Source: Herbiconiux gentiana (GTDB taxonomy: Bacteria; Actinomycetota; Actinomycetes; Actinomycetales; Microbacteriaceae). Taken from it: 64,000 nucleotides of DNA. Made by a program: the position numbers and the translations under genes. The stretch is taken from contig NZ_JANTEZ010000005.1 in the NCBI RefSeq assembly GCF_024978135.1, positions 248,001 to 312,000 on the forward strand, given 5' to 3'. The notes under the pieces were generated by a model, which saw only the letters and a program-made list of their open reading frames with translations, did not search any database and was not told where the DNA came from. Positions 1 through 8,872 of the stretch are shown here, piece by piece; the stretch's first letter is position 1, and every line of letters begins with the position of its first letter.

Positions 1-1
1 G

Positions 2-736
2 CTTCTCGTGCTCGCGGGCCTGACCTTCGCCGTCGGGGTGTGGGACGACGCCGACGTCGGCCTCAGCGCCCTGAATGCGGCGGTCATCCTGTCGGTCTCG
101 GTGATGATGGCGACGCTCACCGGCAACATCTCGACCCTCGACCGCCTGCGTGCCGCCCAGGACCAGGTCGCCGAGCTCGCCGCCGAACGCGAGCGCAGCC
201 GGGTCGCGCGCGACGTGCACGACATCCTCGGCCACTCGCTCACCGTGATCATCGTGAAGGCCGAGCTCGCCGGTCGACTCCAGGATGCGGGTTCCTTCGC
301 CGCCCGCAGCGAGATCGCGCAGATCGAACAGCTCGCCCGCGGTGCGCTGGCCGACGTGCGGGCGACGGTGCACGGCTTCCGCGGCGTGAGCATCAGCGGA
401 GAGCTCGCCGCCGCCCGCGCCGCCCTCGAGAGCGCGGACGTCTCGGCCGACCTTCCCGGCTCGACGGAGCAGGTGCCCGCCGACCGGCGCGAGCTCGCCG
501 GCTGGGTGGTGCGCGAGGCCGTGACGAACGTGGTGCGGCACTCGGGCGCCCGCACCTGCCGCGTGCGACTGGACCCCCGCGGCATCGAGGTGGCCGACGA
601 CGGCTGCGGCCCGTCGGCCGCAGCCGAGTCGGGTTCCGGGCTGACCGGTCTGCGAGAGCGCGTGGAGGGTTCGGGCGCACGATTGACGCTCGGCCGGAGC
701 GATCTCGGTGGCTTCAGGGTGAGGGTGACGTGGTGA
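2..736 (+). CDS. Sensor histidine kinase, NarL/DesK type (5' end outside window)
   Basis: C-terminal part of a two-component sensor kinase that would autophosphorylate and pass phosphate to the response regulator encoded next to it. The open frame runs in from the left edge, so the N-terminal membrane region is mostly missing; one hydrophobic stretch remains (ALNAAVILSVSVMMATL). The HisKA_3 phosphoacceptor motif is ARDVHDILGHSL, with the likely phospho-His about 72 residues into the visible part. A HATPase_c region follows, with an N-box (REAVTNVVRHS) and a glycine box (VADDGCGPS, then GSGLTGLRERV). The stop codon overlaps the GTG start of the regulator by 4 bp, so the two are translationally coupled. 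The stimulus cannot be read from this part. Confidence 0.9.
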   Translation, partial: LLVLAGLTFAVGVWDDADVGLSALNAAVILSVSVMMATLTGNISTLDRLRAAQDQVAELAAERERSRVARDVHDILGHSLTVIIVKAELAGRLQDAGSFAARSEIAQIEQLARGALADVRATVHGFRGVSISGELAAARAALESADVSADLPGSTEQVPADRRELAGWVVREAVTNVVRHSGARTCRVRLDPRGIEVADDGCGPSAAAESGSGLTGLRERVEGSGARLTLGRSDLGGFRVRVTW

Positions 737-1338
737 TCCGGCTGCTGATCGCCGACGACCAGGCGCTGGTGCGGGGGGCGCTGGCCGCGTTGCTCGATCT
801 CGAGCAGGACATCGACGTGGTGGCCCAGGTCGGTCGCGGCGACGAGGTCGTCGAGGCTGTGCGAGCATCCGGAGCCACCGTCGCCCTGCTCGACATCGAG
901 ATGCCCGGCATCGACGGCATCGCCGCCGCGGCGCTGGTGGGGGCTCAGCTGCCGGAGTGCCGCGTGCTCATGGTGACCACCTTCGGGCGACCGGGGTACC
1001 TCGCTCGCGCCATGCAGGCGGGCGCGGCCGGATTCGTCGTGAAGGACACCCCGGCGGCGGAACTCGCGGACGCCGTTCGCCGGGTCTCGATGGGGCTCCG
1101 GGTGGTGGATCTGCAGCTGGCGGCGGAGTCGCTGGCGCAAGGGGACTCACCGCTCACGGAGCGGGAGACCTACGTGCTCGCGGCGGCGCGGCAGGGCGGC
1201 TCGATCTCCGACGTGGCCCGGGCGGTGCACCTGTCGCAGGGCACGGTGCGCAACCATCTGTCGAGCGCGATCGGCAAGACGGGCGGGAAGAATCGGGCGG
1301 ATGCGGTGCGCGTCGCAGAGGAGCGGGGTTGGCTCTGA
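733..1338 (+). CDS. Response regulator, NarL/LuxR family
   Basis: 201-aa DNA-binding response regulator, partner of the kinase just upstream. The receiver domain covers residues 1-115, with the acidic pair IADDQ, phospho-acceptor Asp54 in LLDIEMPG and Lys104 in VVKDTP. The C-terminal LuxR helix-turn-helix reads LTERETYVLAAARQGGS and ends in a helix containing LSQGTVRNHLSSAI. I chose GTG at 733 because it overlaps the kinase stop (GTGA) and gives the canonical N-terminus MIRLLIADDQ. Target genes are not visible. No other gene follows on this strand, so the pair is a self-contained transcription unit end. Confidence 0.93.
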   Translation: MIRLLIADDQALVRGALAALLDLEQDIDVVAQVGRGDEVVEAVRASGATVALLDIEMPGIDGIAAAALVGAQLPECRVLMVTTFGRPGYLARAMQAGAAGFVVKDTPAAELADAVRRVSMGLRVVDLQLAAESLAQGDSPLTERETYVLAAARQGGSISDVARAVHLSQGTVRNHLSSAIGKTGGKNRADAVRVAEERGWL

Positions 1339-1384
1339 AACGAGCAGTCATCGCTCAGTCTTAGCCCTGGGCGCTGACGCGCTG

Positions 1385-1915
1385 CTAGCGGGTCCTCGGG
1401 TCCATGTCCTGTTGCCAGACCGCGGTGGCGCCGCTGTGGCCGATGAGGACGGCCTGCACCGTGGTGCCGGCGGATGCCACGAGGGCCAGCGCGATCAGGA
1501 CGATGGGGATCCATCGAGGGCGGAGGCGGGGGCGCTCCGGGGCGCGTCGGGCATCGGCCGACGAAGCCGAGGCGGCGGCGCGGGCGCGCTTCTCGGTGAG
1601 GTTCCACCAGAGCAGCAGGCCCGCCACCACGACGAGGCCGATGACCCAGGGCAGCAGGCCGTCGGCCAGGGCCGAGTGCGTCTCGATCAGGTCGTTCTCC
1701 CCCACCCGCTCCTCGAGGCGCTCGCCCGACTCCTTCGAGATCGGCACGAGCGCGAGGGCTACGACCGCCACTCCCAGCGGAAGGTACCCGGCCCAGCGCC
1801 GGAACCGAGGCCAGACGGCGGTCAGCAGCACGAGCACGGCGGCCAGCGGTACCACCACCTCCGTCGCATGGACTACGAGCGGATGGAGGGGCAAGCCGAA
1901 GAAGGTGTCGAACAC
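1385..1915 (-). CDS. DUF2231 family four-helix membrane protein
   Basis: 176-aa integral membrane protein that begins with the family hallmark FFGLPLHPLVVHATEVVVPLA. Four hydrophobic helices lie at about 18-36, 42-58, 84-103 and 138-156. Conserved histidines sit at the membrane edges (His11, His16 and His80 in ETHSALADG); a role in haem or metal binding is possible but unproven. The family has no assigned biochemical role. It lies 34 bp downstream of the VIT-family gene on the same strand, and a 19-bp motif just upstream (1935-1953) recurs in the VIT/reductase intergenic region. That argues for co-regulation with iron or redox functions. Confidence 0.8.
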   Translation of the reverse strand: MFDTFFGLPLHPLVVHATEVVVPLAAVLVLLTAVWPRFRRWAGYLPLGVAVVALALVPISKESGERLEERVGENDLIETHSALADGLLPWVIGLVVVAGLLLWWNLTEKRARAAASASSADARRAPERPRLRPRWIPIVLIALALVASAGTTVQAVLIGHSGATAVWQQDMDPRTR

Positions 1916-1934
1916 GATGCCAGCCTCATAGCCG

Positions 1935-1953
1935 ATTCTTCGAGAATTCTTAG
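1935..1953 (-). promoter_or_regulatory. 19-bp direct-repeat motif, copy A, upstream of the DUF2231 gene
   Basis: On the minus strand this reads CTAAGAA, 5 nt, GAAGAAT. The AAGAA elements are 11 bp apart, which is one helical turn and typical of OmpR/PhoB-class sites. It ends 20 nt before the DUF2231 start and overlaps the VIT stop codon. Copy B at 2721-2739 matches at 16 of 19 positions. Confidence 0.5.
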
Positions 1954-2684
1954 ACGGCTCCCGAGGCGCCGAGGAGTGCGCCGATGGCGTAGGTGGCGGC
2001 GAGCGCCAGGGCTCCGCCGAGGACCACGCGGAGGGTGGCCCGCCGGCGCGAGCTGCCGCCGATCGTCGCGGAGAGGGTGCCCGTGATCGCGAGCGCCACC
2101 AGCACGGCCACGAAGGTCACCGGCACGCGCCACTCGGCGGGCGGCAGCAGGATGGCGAGCAGCGGCAGGACGGCCCCGATCGTGAACGCGGCCGCCGAGG
2201 CCGCGGCCGCATGCCAGGGGCTGACGACGTCGTCTTGGTCGATGTTGAGTTCGGCCGAGAGGTGGGCGGCGAGCGCGTCGTGCTCGGTCAGCTCCACGGC
2301 CACCTGCCGCGCCGTGCTCTCGCTCAGCCCCTTGGCGCGGTAGATCAAGGTCAGCTCGTCGAGCTCCTCGGTGGGCATCTCGCGCAGTTCCGCGCGTTCC
2401 TTCGCGATCAGCGCGCGCTCGCTGTCGCTCTGGCTGCTGACGGACACGTACTCCCCCAGCGCCATCGAGATCGCGCCACCGACCAGACCCGCCACACCGG
2501 CGGTCAGGATCGGTCCGGTCGCGCTGGTCGCTCCGGCGACCCCGACCACGATCGCCGCGACCGAGACGATCCCGTCGTTCGCTCCGAGCACGCCGGCGCG
2601 CAGCCAGTTCAGGCGCTGCGCGATGCCGCCGCGGTGCGGCTCGTCGGGATGGGGTGCGGGAAGACCCGTGGCGTCAGTCGACAT
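1950..2684 (-). CDS. VIT/CCC1-family iron/manganese transporter
   Basis: 244-aa membrane protein of the vacuolar iron transporter (VIT1/CCC1) family, which moves Fe2+ or Mn2+ out of the cytoplasm. The first helix has the family signature LRAGVLGANDGIVSVAAIVV, and the second carries GGAISMALGEYVSVSSQSD. A charged cytoplasmic region rich in Glu follows at about 90-150 (metal-binding domain in relatives), then three more helices. I chose ATG at 2684; an in-frame TTG lies 12 nt further upstream. It is divergent from the flavocytochrome gene at 2793, and the shared 108-bp intergenic region holds a 19-bp motif repeated before DUF2231. Substrate is inferred from family only. Confidence 0.88.
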   Translation of the reverse strand: MSTDATGLPAPHPDEPHRGGIAQRLNWLRAGVLGANDGIVSVAAIVVGVAGATSATGPILTAGVAGLVGGAISMALGEYVSVSSQSDSERALIAKERAELREMPTEELDELTLIYRAKGLSESTARQVAVELTEHDALAAHLSAELNIDQDDVVSPWHAAAASAAAFTIGAVLPLLAILLPPAEWRVPVTFVAVLVALAITGTLSATIGGSSRRRATLRVVLGGALALAATYAIGALLGASGAV

Positions 2685-2720
2685 GCGCTTACTCAAGCAC
2701 CTCTTCGCCGGAGAAGGCGC

Positions 2721-2739
2721 CTAAGAAAGCTGGAAGAAT
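2721..2739 (+). promoter_or_regulatory. 19-bp direct-repeat motif, copy B, between VIT and flavocytochrome genes
   Basis: Reads CTAAGAA, 5 nt, GAAGAAT on the plus strand, with AAGAA elements 11 bp apart. It lies 36 nt upstream of the VIT start (minus) and 53 nt upstream of the flavocytochrome start (plus). See copy A at 1935-1953. The surrounding DNA is conspicuously AT-rich for this genome. Confidence 0.5.
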
Positions 2740-2792
2740 TCAGGACGATCGTTGGGAGGGTCAGCAGACGGCCCCAGCGAATCGAGCGGATC

Positions 2793-4219
2793 ATGAGCCT
2801 CAGGACCCCACCGGCCCCGGTGTCCACCCGACGAACGGCCGTTGCGAGCGATTCCGTCGCTCGCGACCGCCGCACGAGGACGCGGCGACGACTACGCGCG
2901 GCCGACGCCATGGTGGCGCTCGTCTGGGCATCCGTCGCCACCGCCGTGGCGCTCTGGCTGGCGTACGGCGGTGTCGCCCAGGTGACGGATGCCGGGTCGG
3001 CAGTGACCTCGGCCGGAATCGTCACGGGGCTGATCGGCACCGATCTCCTCCTGCTGATGCTCGTGCTGGCCGCCCGCATCCCCGTGATCGATCGCGTGGT
3101 CGGTCAGGACGCAGCGATGGCCCTGCACCGGCAGCTCGGCAAGCCGGCGTTGTACCTGATCCTCGCCCACGGCATCCTGCTCACCGTCGGCTACTCGCTG
3201 AGCGACGGCTCGAACGTCGTCGCCGAGACGATCGCCCTGTTCGAGGGCCCCGACCTGGCCCTGGCCTATCTGGCACTGGGGTTGCTTGTCGCGGTCGTGG
3301 TGACCTCAGTCGTCGCGGTGCGGCGCCGGTTCTCCTACGAGGCCTGGCACCTCGTCCACCTGCTGAGCTACCTGGCCGTGCTCGTCGCGCTGCCGCACCA
3401 GTTGAGCGCCGGCGGAGTGCTCGCCGCCGGCACCGCGCAGCGGATCTACTGGATCGGTCTCTACGCCCTGGCCTTCGGCGCGATCGGCGTCTTCCGCTTC
3501 GCGGTGCCCGCGTGGCGCAGTCTGCGGCACGGCATCCGGGTCGCCGGAGTGGAGACTGTGGCGACGGGGGTGGTCTCGATCCACCTCGTGGGCCGCGACC
3601 TCGACCGGCTGCAGACCGCCGGCGGGCAGTACGCGATCTGGCGGTTCTGGTCGGGCGGCACCTGGTGGCACGCGCATCCGATCTCGTTCTCCGCCGTGCC
3701 GACCGCGATGGCGGCCCGAATCACGGTTCGCGACCTCGGCCGGGGCAGCGCCGCGATCAGCCGGGTGCGCCCGGGCACCCGGGTCTCGTTCGAGGGCCCC
3801 TACGGCGTCTTCACCGATGCTCACCGGGTCGCCCCGCGGCTGGCCGTGGTCGCGGCGGGGATCGGTGTCACGCCCATCCGCTCGCTGCTCGAGCACTCCC
3901 CGCTCAGGCCGGGCGAGGCCACCGTGCTGCTCCGGGCGACCGAACCGAGCGGGAGCTATCTCTGGCACGAGATCGGAGCGCTCCCGAGCATGCGGCGCAG
4001 CGCCGTGTACTCGATGCTGGGCTCCCGCCCGCCCGGGCTGTCGACCTGGATGTCGGCCGACGCCCTCGGCCGCGGAGTGACGATCACCAGCGTGTTCCCC
4101 GAGCTGCTCGACTCCGACCTGTACGTCTGCGGGCCGTCGGCCTGGGCCGAGCTCGTCGCCCGCGACGCCCGCGCCGCCGGTCTGCCCGAGTCGCAGCTGC
4201 ACGTCGAGAGGTTCGACTG

Positions 4220-4223
<4 letters not shown>
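2793..4223 (+). CDS. Ferric-reductase-like transmembrane flavocytochrome (FRE/NOX type)
   Basis: 476-aa fusion of a b-haem membrane domain and a ferredoxin-NADP reductase module, predicted to pass electrons from cytoplasmic NAD(P)H through FAD and two haems to the outside. Six hydrophobic helices span about 38-235. The haem histidine spacing matches the FRE pattern: His112-x13-His126 and His189-x12-His202. The reductase half has an FAD site (HPISFS, 295-300), an NAD(P)H-binding GIGVTPIRSLLE (356-367), and CGPS with a terminal aromatic residue (ERFDW). Start ATG 2793 follows AGCGGATC; longer upstream frames are non-coding. The stop overlaps the GTG of the FMN-binding gene, so electrons probably pass to that protein. 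Confidence 0.9.
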
Positions 4224-4732
<509 letters not shown>

Positions 4733-4734
4733 CC

Positions 4735-5490
4735 GTGGGCGTGCACGTCTTCACCACCATGGGCACCACGGTGAGCCTGCGCTTCGCGGGACCGACGGCG
4801 GCCGCATCCGCTCTCGCCGGCGTCGAGGACGCCTTCGACGAGCACGACCGCCGCTTCAGCCTCTATCGCCCCGACTCCGAGCTCAGCCGGGTGGCCCGCG
4901 GCGAACTCGCCCTCACACGCTCGAGTGTCGAGCTGCGCGAGACCTATGCCGAGGCGATCGACTGGTCGGCCCGCACCGGCGGCGCCTTCACCCCGCACCG
5001 GCCCGACGGGGTCATCGATCTCTCGGGCACGGTGAAGGCCCGGGCGATCGCGGCGGCGGCCCACCGCCTCGACGCGGCCGGCGAGACCGACTGGATGCTC
5101 GTGGCCGGCGGCGACATCCTGGTCGCCGGGGCGATCGGGGGCGAGCCCTGGCGGGCGGGCGTCGTCGACCCGGACGACCGGGGTGCTCTGCTCACGGCGG
5201 TGGAGCTCGGTGGGCGACGCCTCGCTCTCGCGACCTCGGGCACCGCCGAGCGGGGCGAGCACATCTGGCGCGGCGCCGGCCGCGCATCCGCCCCCTACAG
5301 CCAGGTGTCGGTGCTGGCCGAGGGGATCATGACCGCCGACGTGCTGGCCACGGCACTGGTCGCCGCCGGGCCGGAGCGATGCCAGGAACTGGTCGACCGC
5401 TTCGACCTCGAGGTGCTGACGGTCGATCTCGACGGCGCACTCACCGCGACCGCCGGCTTCACGCAGGCACGCGGCCTCGCGCGCTCATGA
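4735..5490 (+). CDS. apbE: FAD:protein FMN transferase
   Basis: 251-aa ApbE-family enzyme that moves FMN from FAD onto Thr/Ser of target flavoproteins, here most likely the SGAT motif of the protein encoded immediately upstream. Family features: N-terminal FTTMGTTVSLRF, DGVIDLSGTVKARAI with the conserved Lys, LVAGGDILVAG, LATSGTAERG, and C-terminal IMTADVLATALVAAG with the metal-binding Asp. It is a little shorter than many ApbE proteins (about 300 aa) and has no signal peptide, which suggests cytoplasmic flavinylation before export or an unrecognised anchor. It starts with GTG 2 nt after the preceding stop. Confidence 0.9.
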   Translation: MGVHVFTTMGTTVSLRFAGPTAAASALAGVEDAFDEHDRRFSLYRPDSELSRVARGELALTRSSVELRETYAEAIDWSARTGGAFTPHRPDGVIDLSGTVKARAIAAAAHRLDAAGETDWMLVAGGDILVAGAIGGEPWRAGVVDPDDRGALLTAVELGGRRLALATSGTAERGEHIWRGAGRASAPYSQVSVLAEGIMTADVLATALVAAGPERCQELVDRFDLEVLTVDLDGALTATAGFTQARGLARS

Positions 5491-5510
5491 GCACGGAGGA
5501 GTCGCCTGCC

Positions 5511-5522
5511 TATACTTCGACC
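5511..5522 (+). promoter_or_regulatory. Candidate leaderless promoter -10 for the OmpR-type regulator
   Basis: TATACT (5511-5516) is followed by 6 nt and then ATG 5523. This geometry places the transcription start at or next to the start codon. It would let the two-component genes be transcribed separately from apbE. The -35 position shows no clear TTGACA. Confidence 0.5.
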
Positions 5523-6191
5523 ATGCCCGAGCGCGCCCGCATCCTGCTGGTGGAGGACGACGCGCGCCTGGCTCAGCTGCTCGAGCAGCTTCTCGCCGGG
5601 GAGGGCTACGACACGGTGCTCGCCCGCGACGGTCAGCGGGCGCTGCACGAGGGACTGACCCAGGAGTTCGACGTGGTCGTGCTCGACCGGGGCCTGCCGG
5701 TGCTGGAGGGGCTGGAGGTGCTGACTCGGCTGAGGAGCCGGGGCATCCTGACGCCCGCCCTCGTGCTCTCGGCGCTCGGCAACCCGGCCGATCGCGTCGA
5801 GGGCCTCGACCGGGGCGCTGAGGACTATCTCGCGAAGCCCTTCGACATCGACGAGCTGCTGGCCCGGGTGCGCGCGCTGCTGCGCCGCCACCGCAGCACG
5901 GTGCCCACGCTGGCCCTGCCGGCCGGCTCGCTCGACGTCGGCGGGCGAACGGTCACCACTCGCGACGGCCACACGGTCACCCTCTCGGAACGCGAGACCG
6001 ACCTCCTCGAACGACTCGCGCGGCGCCCCCACCAGGTGTTCGAACGCGACGACCTGCTCGCCACCGTGTTCCCCGACGCCGACGACCCCGGCGTGGTCGA
6101 CACCTACGTGCACTATTTGCGCAAGAAGCTCGGGCGAGGCAGCGTGACGACCGTGCGCGGGGTCGGCTACCGGCTGGGGCCGCTGCCGTGA
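5523..6191 (+). CDS. Response regulator, OmpR/PhoB family
   Basis: 222-aa two-component regulator. Receiver domain: LVEDDARL at the N-terminus, phospho-Asp in VVVLDRGLP, and the Lys of YLAKPFD. The C-terminal winged helix includes TLSERETDLLERLARR and the terminal TTVRGVGYRLG. Two starts are possible. ATG 5487 overlaps the apbE stop and adds 12 poorly conserved residues; ATG 5523 gives the usual MPERARILLVEDD and sits 6 nt after a TATACT box, so I prefer it as a leaderless start. OmpR-class regulators bind 11-bp direct repeats, and the motif at 1935 and 2721 is a candidate target. The kinase follows with a 4-bp overlap. Confidence 0.92.
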   Translation: MPERARILLVEDDARLAQLLEQLLAGEGYDTVLARDGQRALHEGLTQEFDVVVLDRGLPVLEGLEVLTRLRSRGILTPALVLSALGNPADRVEGLDRGAEDYLAKPFDIDELLARVRALLRRHRSTVPTLALPAGSLDVGGRTVTTRDGHTVTLSERETDLLERLARRPHQVFERDDLLATVFPDADDPGVVDTYVHYLRKKLGRGSVTTVRGVGYRLGPLP

Positions 6192-7477
6192 CCGCGGCAC
6201 GGCCGGACGACCTCCGGCGGGCATCCCTGCGGCTCACGGCGCAGTTCACCGCGCTCGTTCTGGTGCTGCTGGCGATCGTCGGTGCCGTGGTGTTCGCCCT
6301 CGTGAGCACGAGCATCGCCGAGGCGGACCAGCGGACCCTGACGACCCTCAGCCAGCTGGACTCGCCCGGGGACGCCCCCGCCGGCTCGTACCTGTCGATG
6401 ATCGACGGGCGCAGCGGTGACACCCTCATCTCGTCGAACGCCATCCCTGCGGGCCTCGTCGACACCTCGGCGATCTCCACGGTGGCCGCCGGGGGCGCCG
6501 ACGTGAGCATCAGACGGAGCGTCGACGGGCACGACTACCTCCAGCTCACCACCTCCGACACGGGTGACCGCAACCACGATCGCGTGGTGCAGGTCTCCCT
6601 CGACCTCCGCGAGAGCGGGGAGGAGCTCGGGCGACTCGCCACCGCGCTGATCGTGGGCGGGCTGCTGGCCGCCGTGCTCGCGTTCGGGGCCGCCTACCTG
6701 ATGGCGCGACGGGCCATCAGACCCCTGTCCGACGCGCTCGCGCTGCAGCGCCGCTTCGTCGCGGACGCGAGTCACGAGCTGCGCACCCCGCTGACGCTGC
6801 TCAGCACCCGCGCCCAGATGCTGCGGCGACGGAGCGGGCCCGAGCTGCCCGATGACGTGACCCGCTCGGTCGACGAGATCGTCACGGACACCCGGGCGCT
6901 GACCGAGATCCTCGAGGACCTCTTGATCGCCGCCGACCCTCGGAAGGCCGCCGACCCGACGCCGGTCGACCTGGCGGCCACGGCCGACGAGGCGGTCGCG
7001 CTGCTCCGGGACGGGGCGGCGGGCCGCGGGCTCCGCCTGTCCCGGGACGGGGCGGCCGTCGCCGTCGAGACGATCGGCAGCCGCGCGGCGCTGCTCCGGC
7101 TCGTGATCGCCCTCGCGACGAACGCGCTGGACCACGCGCGCAGCGAGGTGACGGTGACGGTCACTTCGGCGGCGAGCGGGGACGCGGTCGTCCGGGTCGC
7201 CGATGACGGGCCCGGGTTCCCGCCCGAGGTCGCGGCCACCGCCTTCGAGCGCTTCGCGAGCGGCCGCGCGGCCGCCGCCGCCGGGGTCGACGCCGACCCG
7301 GACACCGGCACCGACGCCGCCCCGGAAACAGCCGTCACCCGCCACTACGGCCTGGGCCTCGCGATCGTCGCCGAGATCGTGCGCCGCCACCACGGCACCG
7401 TGCGGATCGAGCATCCGCCGAGCGGAGCGTCGATCGTCTGCGTCTTCCCCCGCAACCGCCGACCCGCACGCGGGTGA
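6188..7477 (+). CDS. Sensor histidine kinase, OmpR-partner type
   Basis: 429-aa membrane kinase, cognate to the regulator it overlaps by 4 bp (GTG start). Helix 1 is at about 15-42, an extracytoplasmic sensor loop at 43-145, and helix 2 at 153-177. No clear HAMP domain separates helix 2 from the HisKA region. The H-box is FVADASHELRTPLTLL, the N-box VIALATNALDHARS, the G1 box VADDGPGFP and the G2 region HYGLGLAIVAEI. A variable Ala/Asp-rich insertion lies in the ATP lid (about 355-385). Given the gene neighbours, a redox or iron signal is a reasonable guess. The gene ends 11 bp before the stop of the convergent AAA ATPase. Confidence 0.92.
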   Translation: MTAARPDDLRRASLRLTAQFTALVLVLLAIVGAVVFALVSTSIAEADQRTLTTLSQLDSPGDAPAGSYLSMIDGRSGDTLISSNAIPAGLVDTSAISTVAAGGADVSIRRSVDGHDYLQLTTSDTGDRNHDRVVQVSLDLRESGEELGRLATALIVGGLLAAVLAFGAAYLMARRAIRPLSDALALQRRFVADASHELRTPLTLLSTRAQMLRRRSGPELPDDVTRSVDEIVTDTRALTEILEDLLIAADPRKAADPTPVDLAATADEAVALLRDGAAGRGLRLSRDGAAVAVETIGSRAALLRLVIALATNALDHARSEVTVTVTSAASGDAVVRVADDGPGFPPEVAATAFERFASGRAAAAAGVDADPDTGTDAAPETAVTRHYGLGLAIVAEIVRRHHGTVRIEHPPSGASIVCVFPRNRRPARG

Positions 7478-7488
7478 GCGCAGCGGAG

Positions 7489-8706
7489 TCACGACCTCTT
7501 GCGGCGAGGGATCAGCGGCGGCACATCGAGGGTGGGGACCGCTCTCTTCATGAACTTGTCGAAGTCGGGCACCGTAAACGCCGCGTAGCCGTGCTCGGGC
7601 GTGTAGAGGAGACCCATCTCGATCAGCTCAGCGCGGGTCGGGCCGAGCTGAGTGGACGTCCGTCCCATGAGTGACGCCACATCTGATGCCTTCTGAGGCT
7701 CCGATCCGAGCTCGGCCATCGCGCGCATGTAGGCGGTCTGCAATGGGGTCGCCCGGTCGAGTCGAACCCGGAAGAACGAGGTGTCGAGCTTGGCCCCGTA
7801 TGCATCGCGGGCGAGTTCGACATCGCCGCGGGTGATACGGTTCCCGGTCGCGACCGTCCACTCTTGATAGCCCAGCTCTTGGATGAAGTACGGATACCCG
7901 TTCGTGATCTCGACCGCGAGATCGACCGCGTCGCCGTCATAGACGGCCCCTTCGGCCGCTGCAGTTTCGACGAGCGCAGCGCTCGCGTCGGCGCGATCGA
8001 GCGAGTCGATCCGGGGGAACGTGAAGAGACGCTCCGCGTACGACTTCGCGTCGCCCGCCAGTTCGGCGATCTGTGGGAGCCCTGCGCCGACGAACGTGAC
8101 AGGAAGACTTCGCTGCACGATCTTGTGCACCGCCTGGATGATGGCCTCGAGCTGCGGTGCGTTCAGGAACTGCACTTCGTCGAGGAGGAGCACAACCCCC
8201 TTGTCCTGTTCTGCCGCAGCCTCTCCGAGTGCTACGAGGACATCGGTCAAGTCCATCCCGAGGTCACCGTGATCGGCCGACCCCTCGGCCGGAGGCACGT
8301 CCCATCCCATGGACCACGTGCCCTCAGCATCGACCGATACGGCGAAGGCGCTCAGCACCTCCGCCGCCCTGCGCCCGATCGCCGTCCACCGCGCCCTCGG
8401 CGACAGTCGGAGCAGCGCAGCCTTGAGCTGAGACGCCATCGTCTGACGGAAGCGGTTCTCCCCGTGCTTGACCGCTTCGAACTCGATGACCTCCCATCCT
8501 TCCCTCTGGGCGATGGAACGGAAGGAGTTCAGAAGCACCGTCTTACCGACACCTCTGAGGCCGGTGATGATCATCGACTGCTCAGTGCGACCGCGGCGCA
8601 GGCGATGGAGCAGGGTGGTGAATGCGGCGGTTTGCTCGTCTCTGCCGATCAGGATCTCGGGGCGCGCGCCCGCGTTCGGCGTGTACGGGTTGTCGATCGC
8701 ATCCAT
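7489..8706 (-). CDS. Stand-alone AAA-type ATPase (AAA_16/Orc-like) with C-terminal helical region
   Basis: 405-aa P-loop ATPase of the archaeal-type/AAA_16 class. Walker A is GLRGVGKT (about 48-55), Walker B VVLLLDEVQFL (about 175), and a sensor-like VGAGLPQ follows. The C-terminal third resembles a winged-helix region (KASDVASLMGRTSTQ, RAELIEMGLLY). No nuclease, helicase or transposase partner is adjacent, so it does not form a recognisable defence pair. Its GC content looks clearly lower than that of its neighbours, suggesting acquisition. No good ribosome-binding site precedes ATG 8706. A LacI-operator-like palindrome lies 43 bp upstream. Function unknown. Confidence 0.8.
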   Translation of the reverse strand: MDAIDNPYTPNAGARPEILIGRDEQTAAFTTLLHRLRRGRTEQSMIITGLRGVGKTVLLNSFRSIAQREGWEVIEFEAVKHGENRFRQTMASQLKAALLRLSPRARWTAIGRRAAEVLSAFAVSVDAEGTWSMGWDVPPAEGSADHGDLGMDLTDVLVALGEAAAEQDKGVVLLLDEVQFLNAPQLEAIIQAVHKIVQRSLPVTFVGAGLPQIAELAGDAKSYAERLFTFPRIDSLDRADASAALVETAAAEGAVYDGDAVDLAVEITNGYPYFIQELGYQEWTVATGNRITRGDVELARDAYGAKLDTSFFRVRLDRATPLQTAYMRAMAELGSEPQKASDVASLMGRTSTQLGPTRAELIEMGLLYTPEHGYAAFTVPDFDKFMKRAVPTLDVPPLIPRRKRS

Positions 8707-8748
8707 GCGGTGAGGTTGTCCGGTTTAGATGGCTTTATCCATGGTCAA

Positions 8749-8760
8749 TAAAACGTTCTA
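8749..8760 (-). promoter_or_regulatory. LacI-operator-like site upstream of the AAA ATPase gene
   Basis: Minus strand reads TAGAACGTTTTA. Exactly the same 12 bases occur at 21332-21343 in the promoter of the sugar ABC operon. The region 8707-8872 between this gene and the divergent WXG-like gene is otherwise AT-rich and holds nothing else I can name. Confidence 0.4.
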
Positions 8761-8872
8761 AACTTCGCAAATCACCCCGGTCGGACGACGGCGACGGGGA
8801 GTTCTCCCCATCGACCCGCGCAGACGCCCGGGATAGGGTCGCAGCACACGGCACGCGGAAGGGGTGAGCGGG

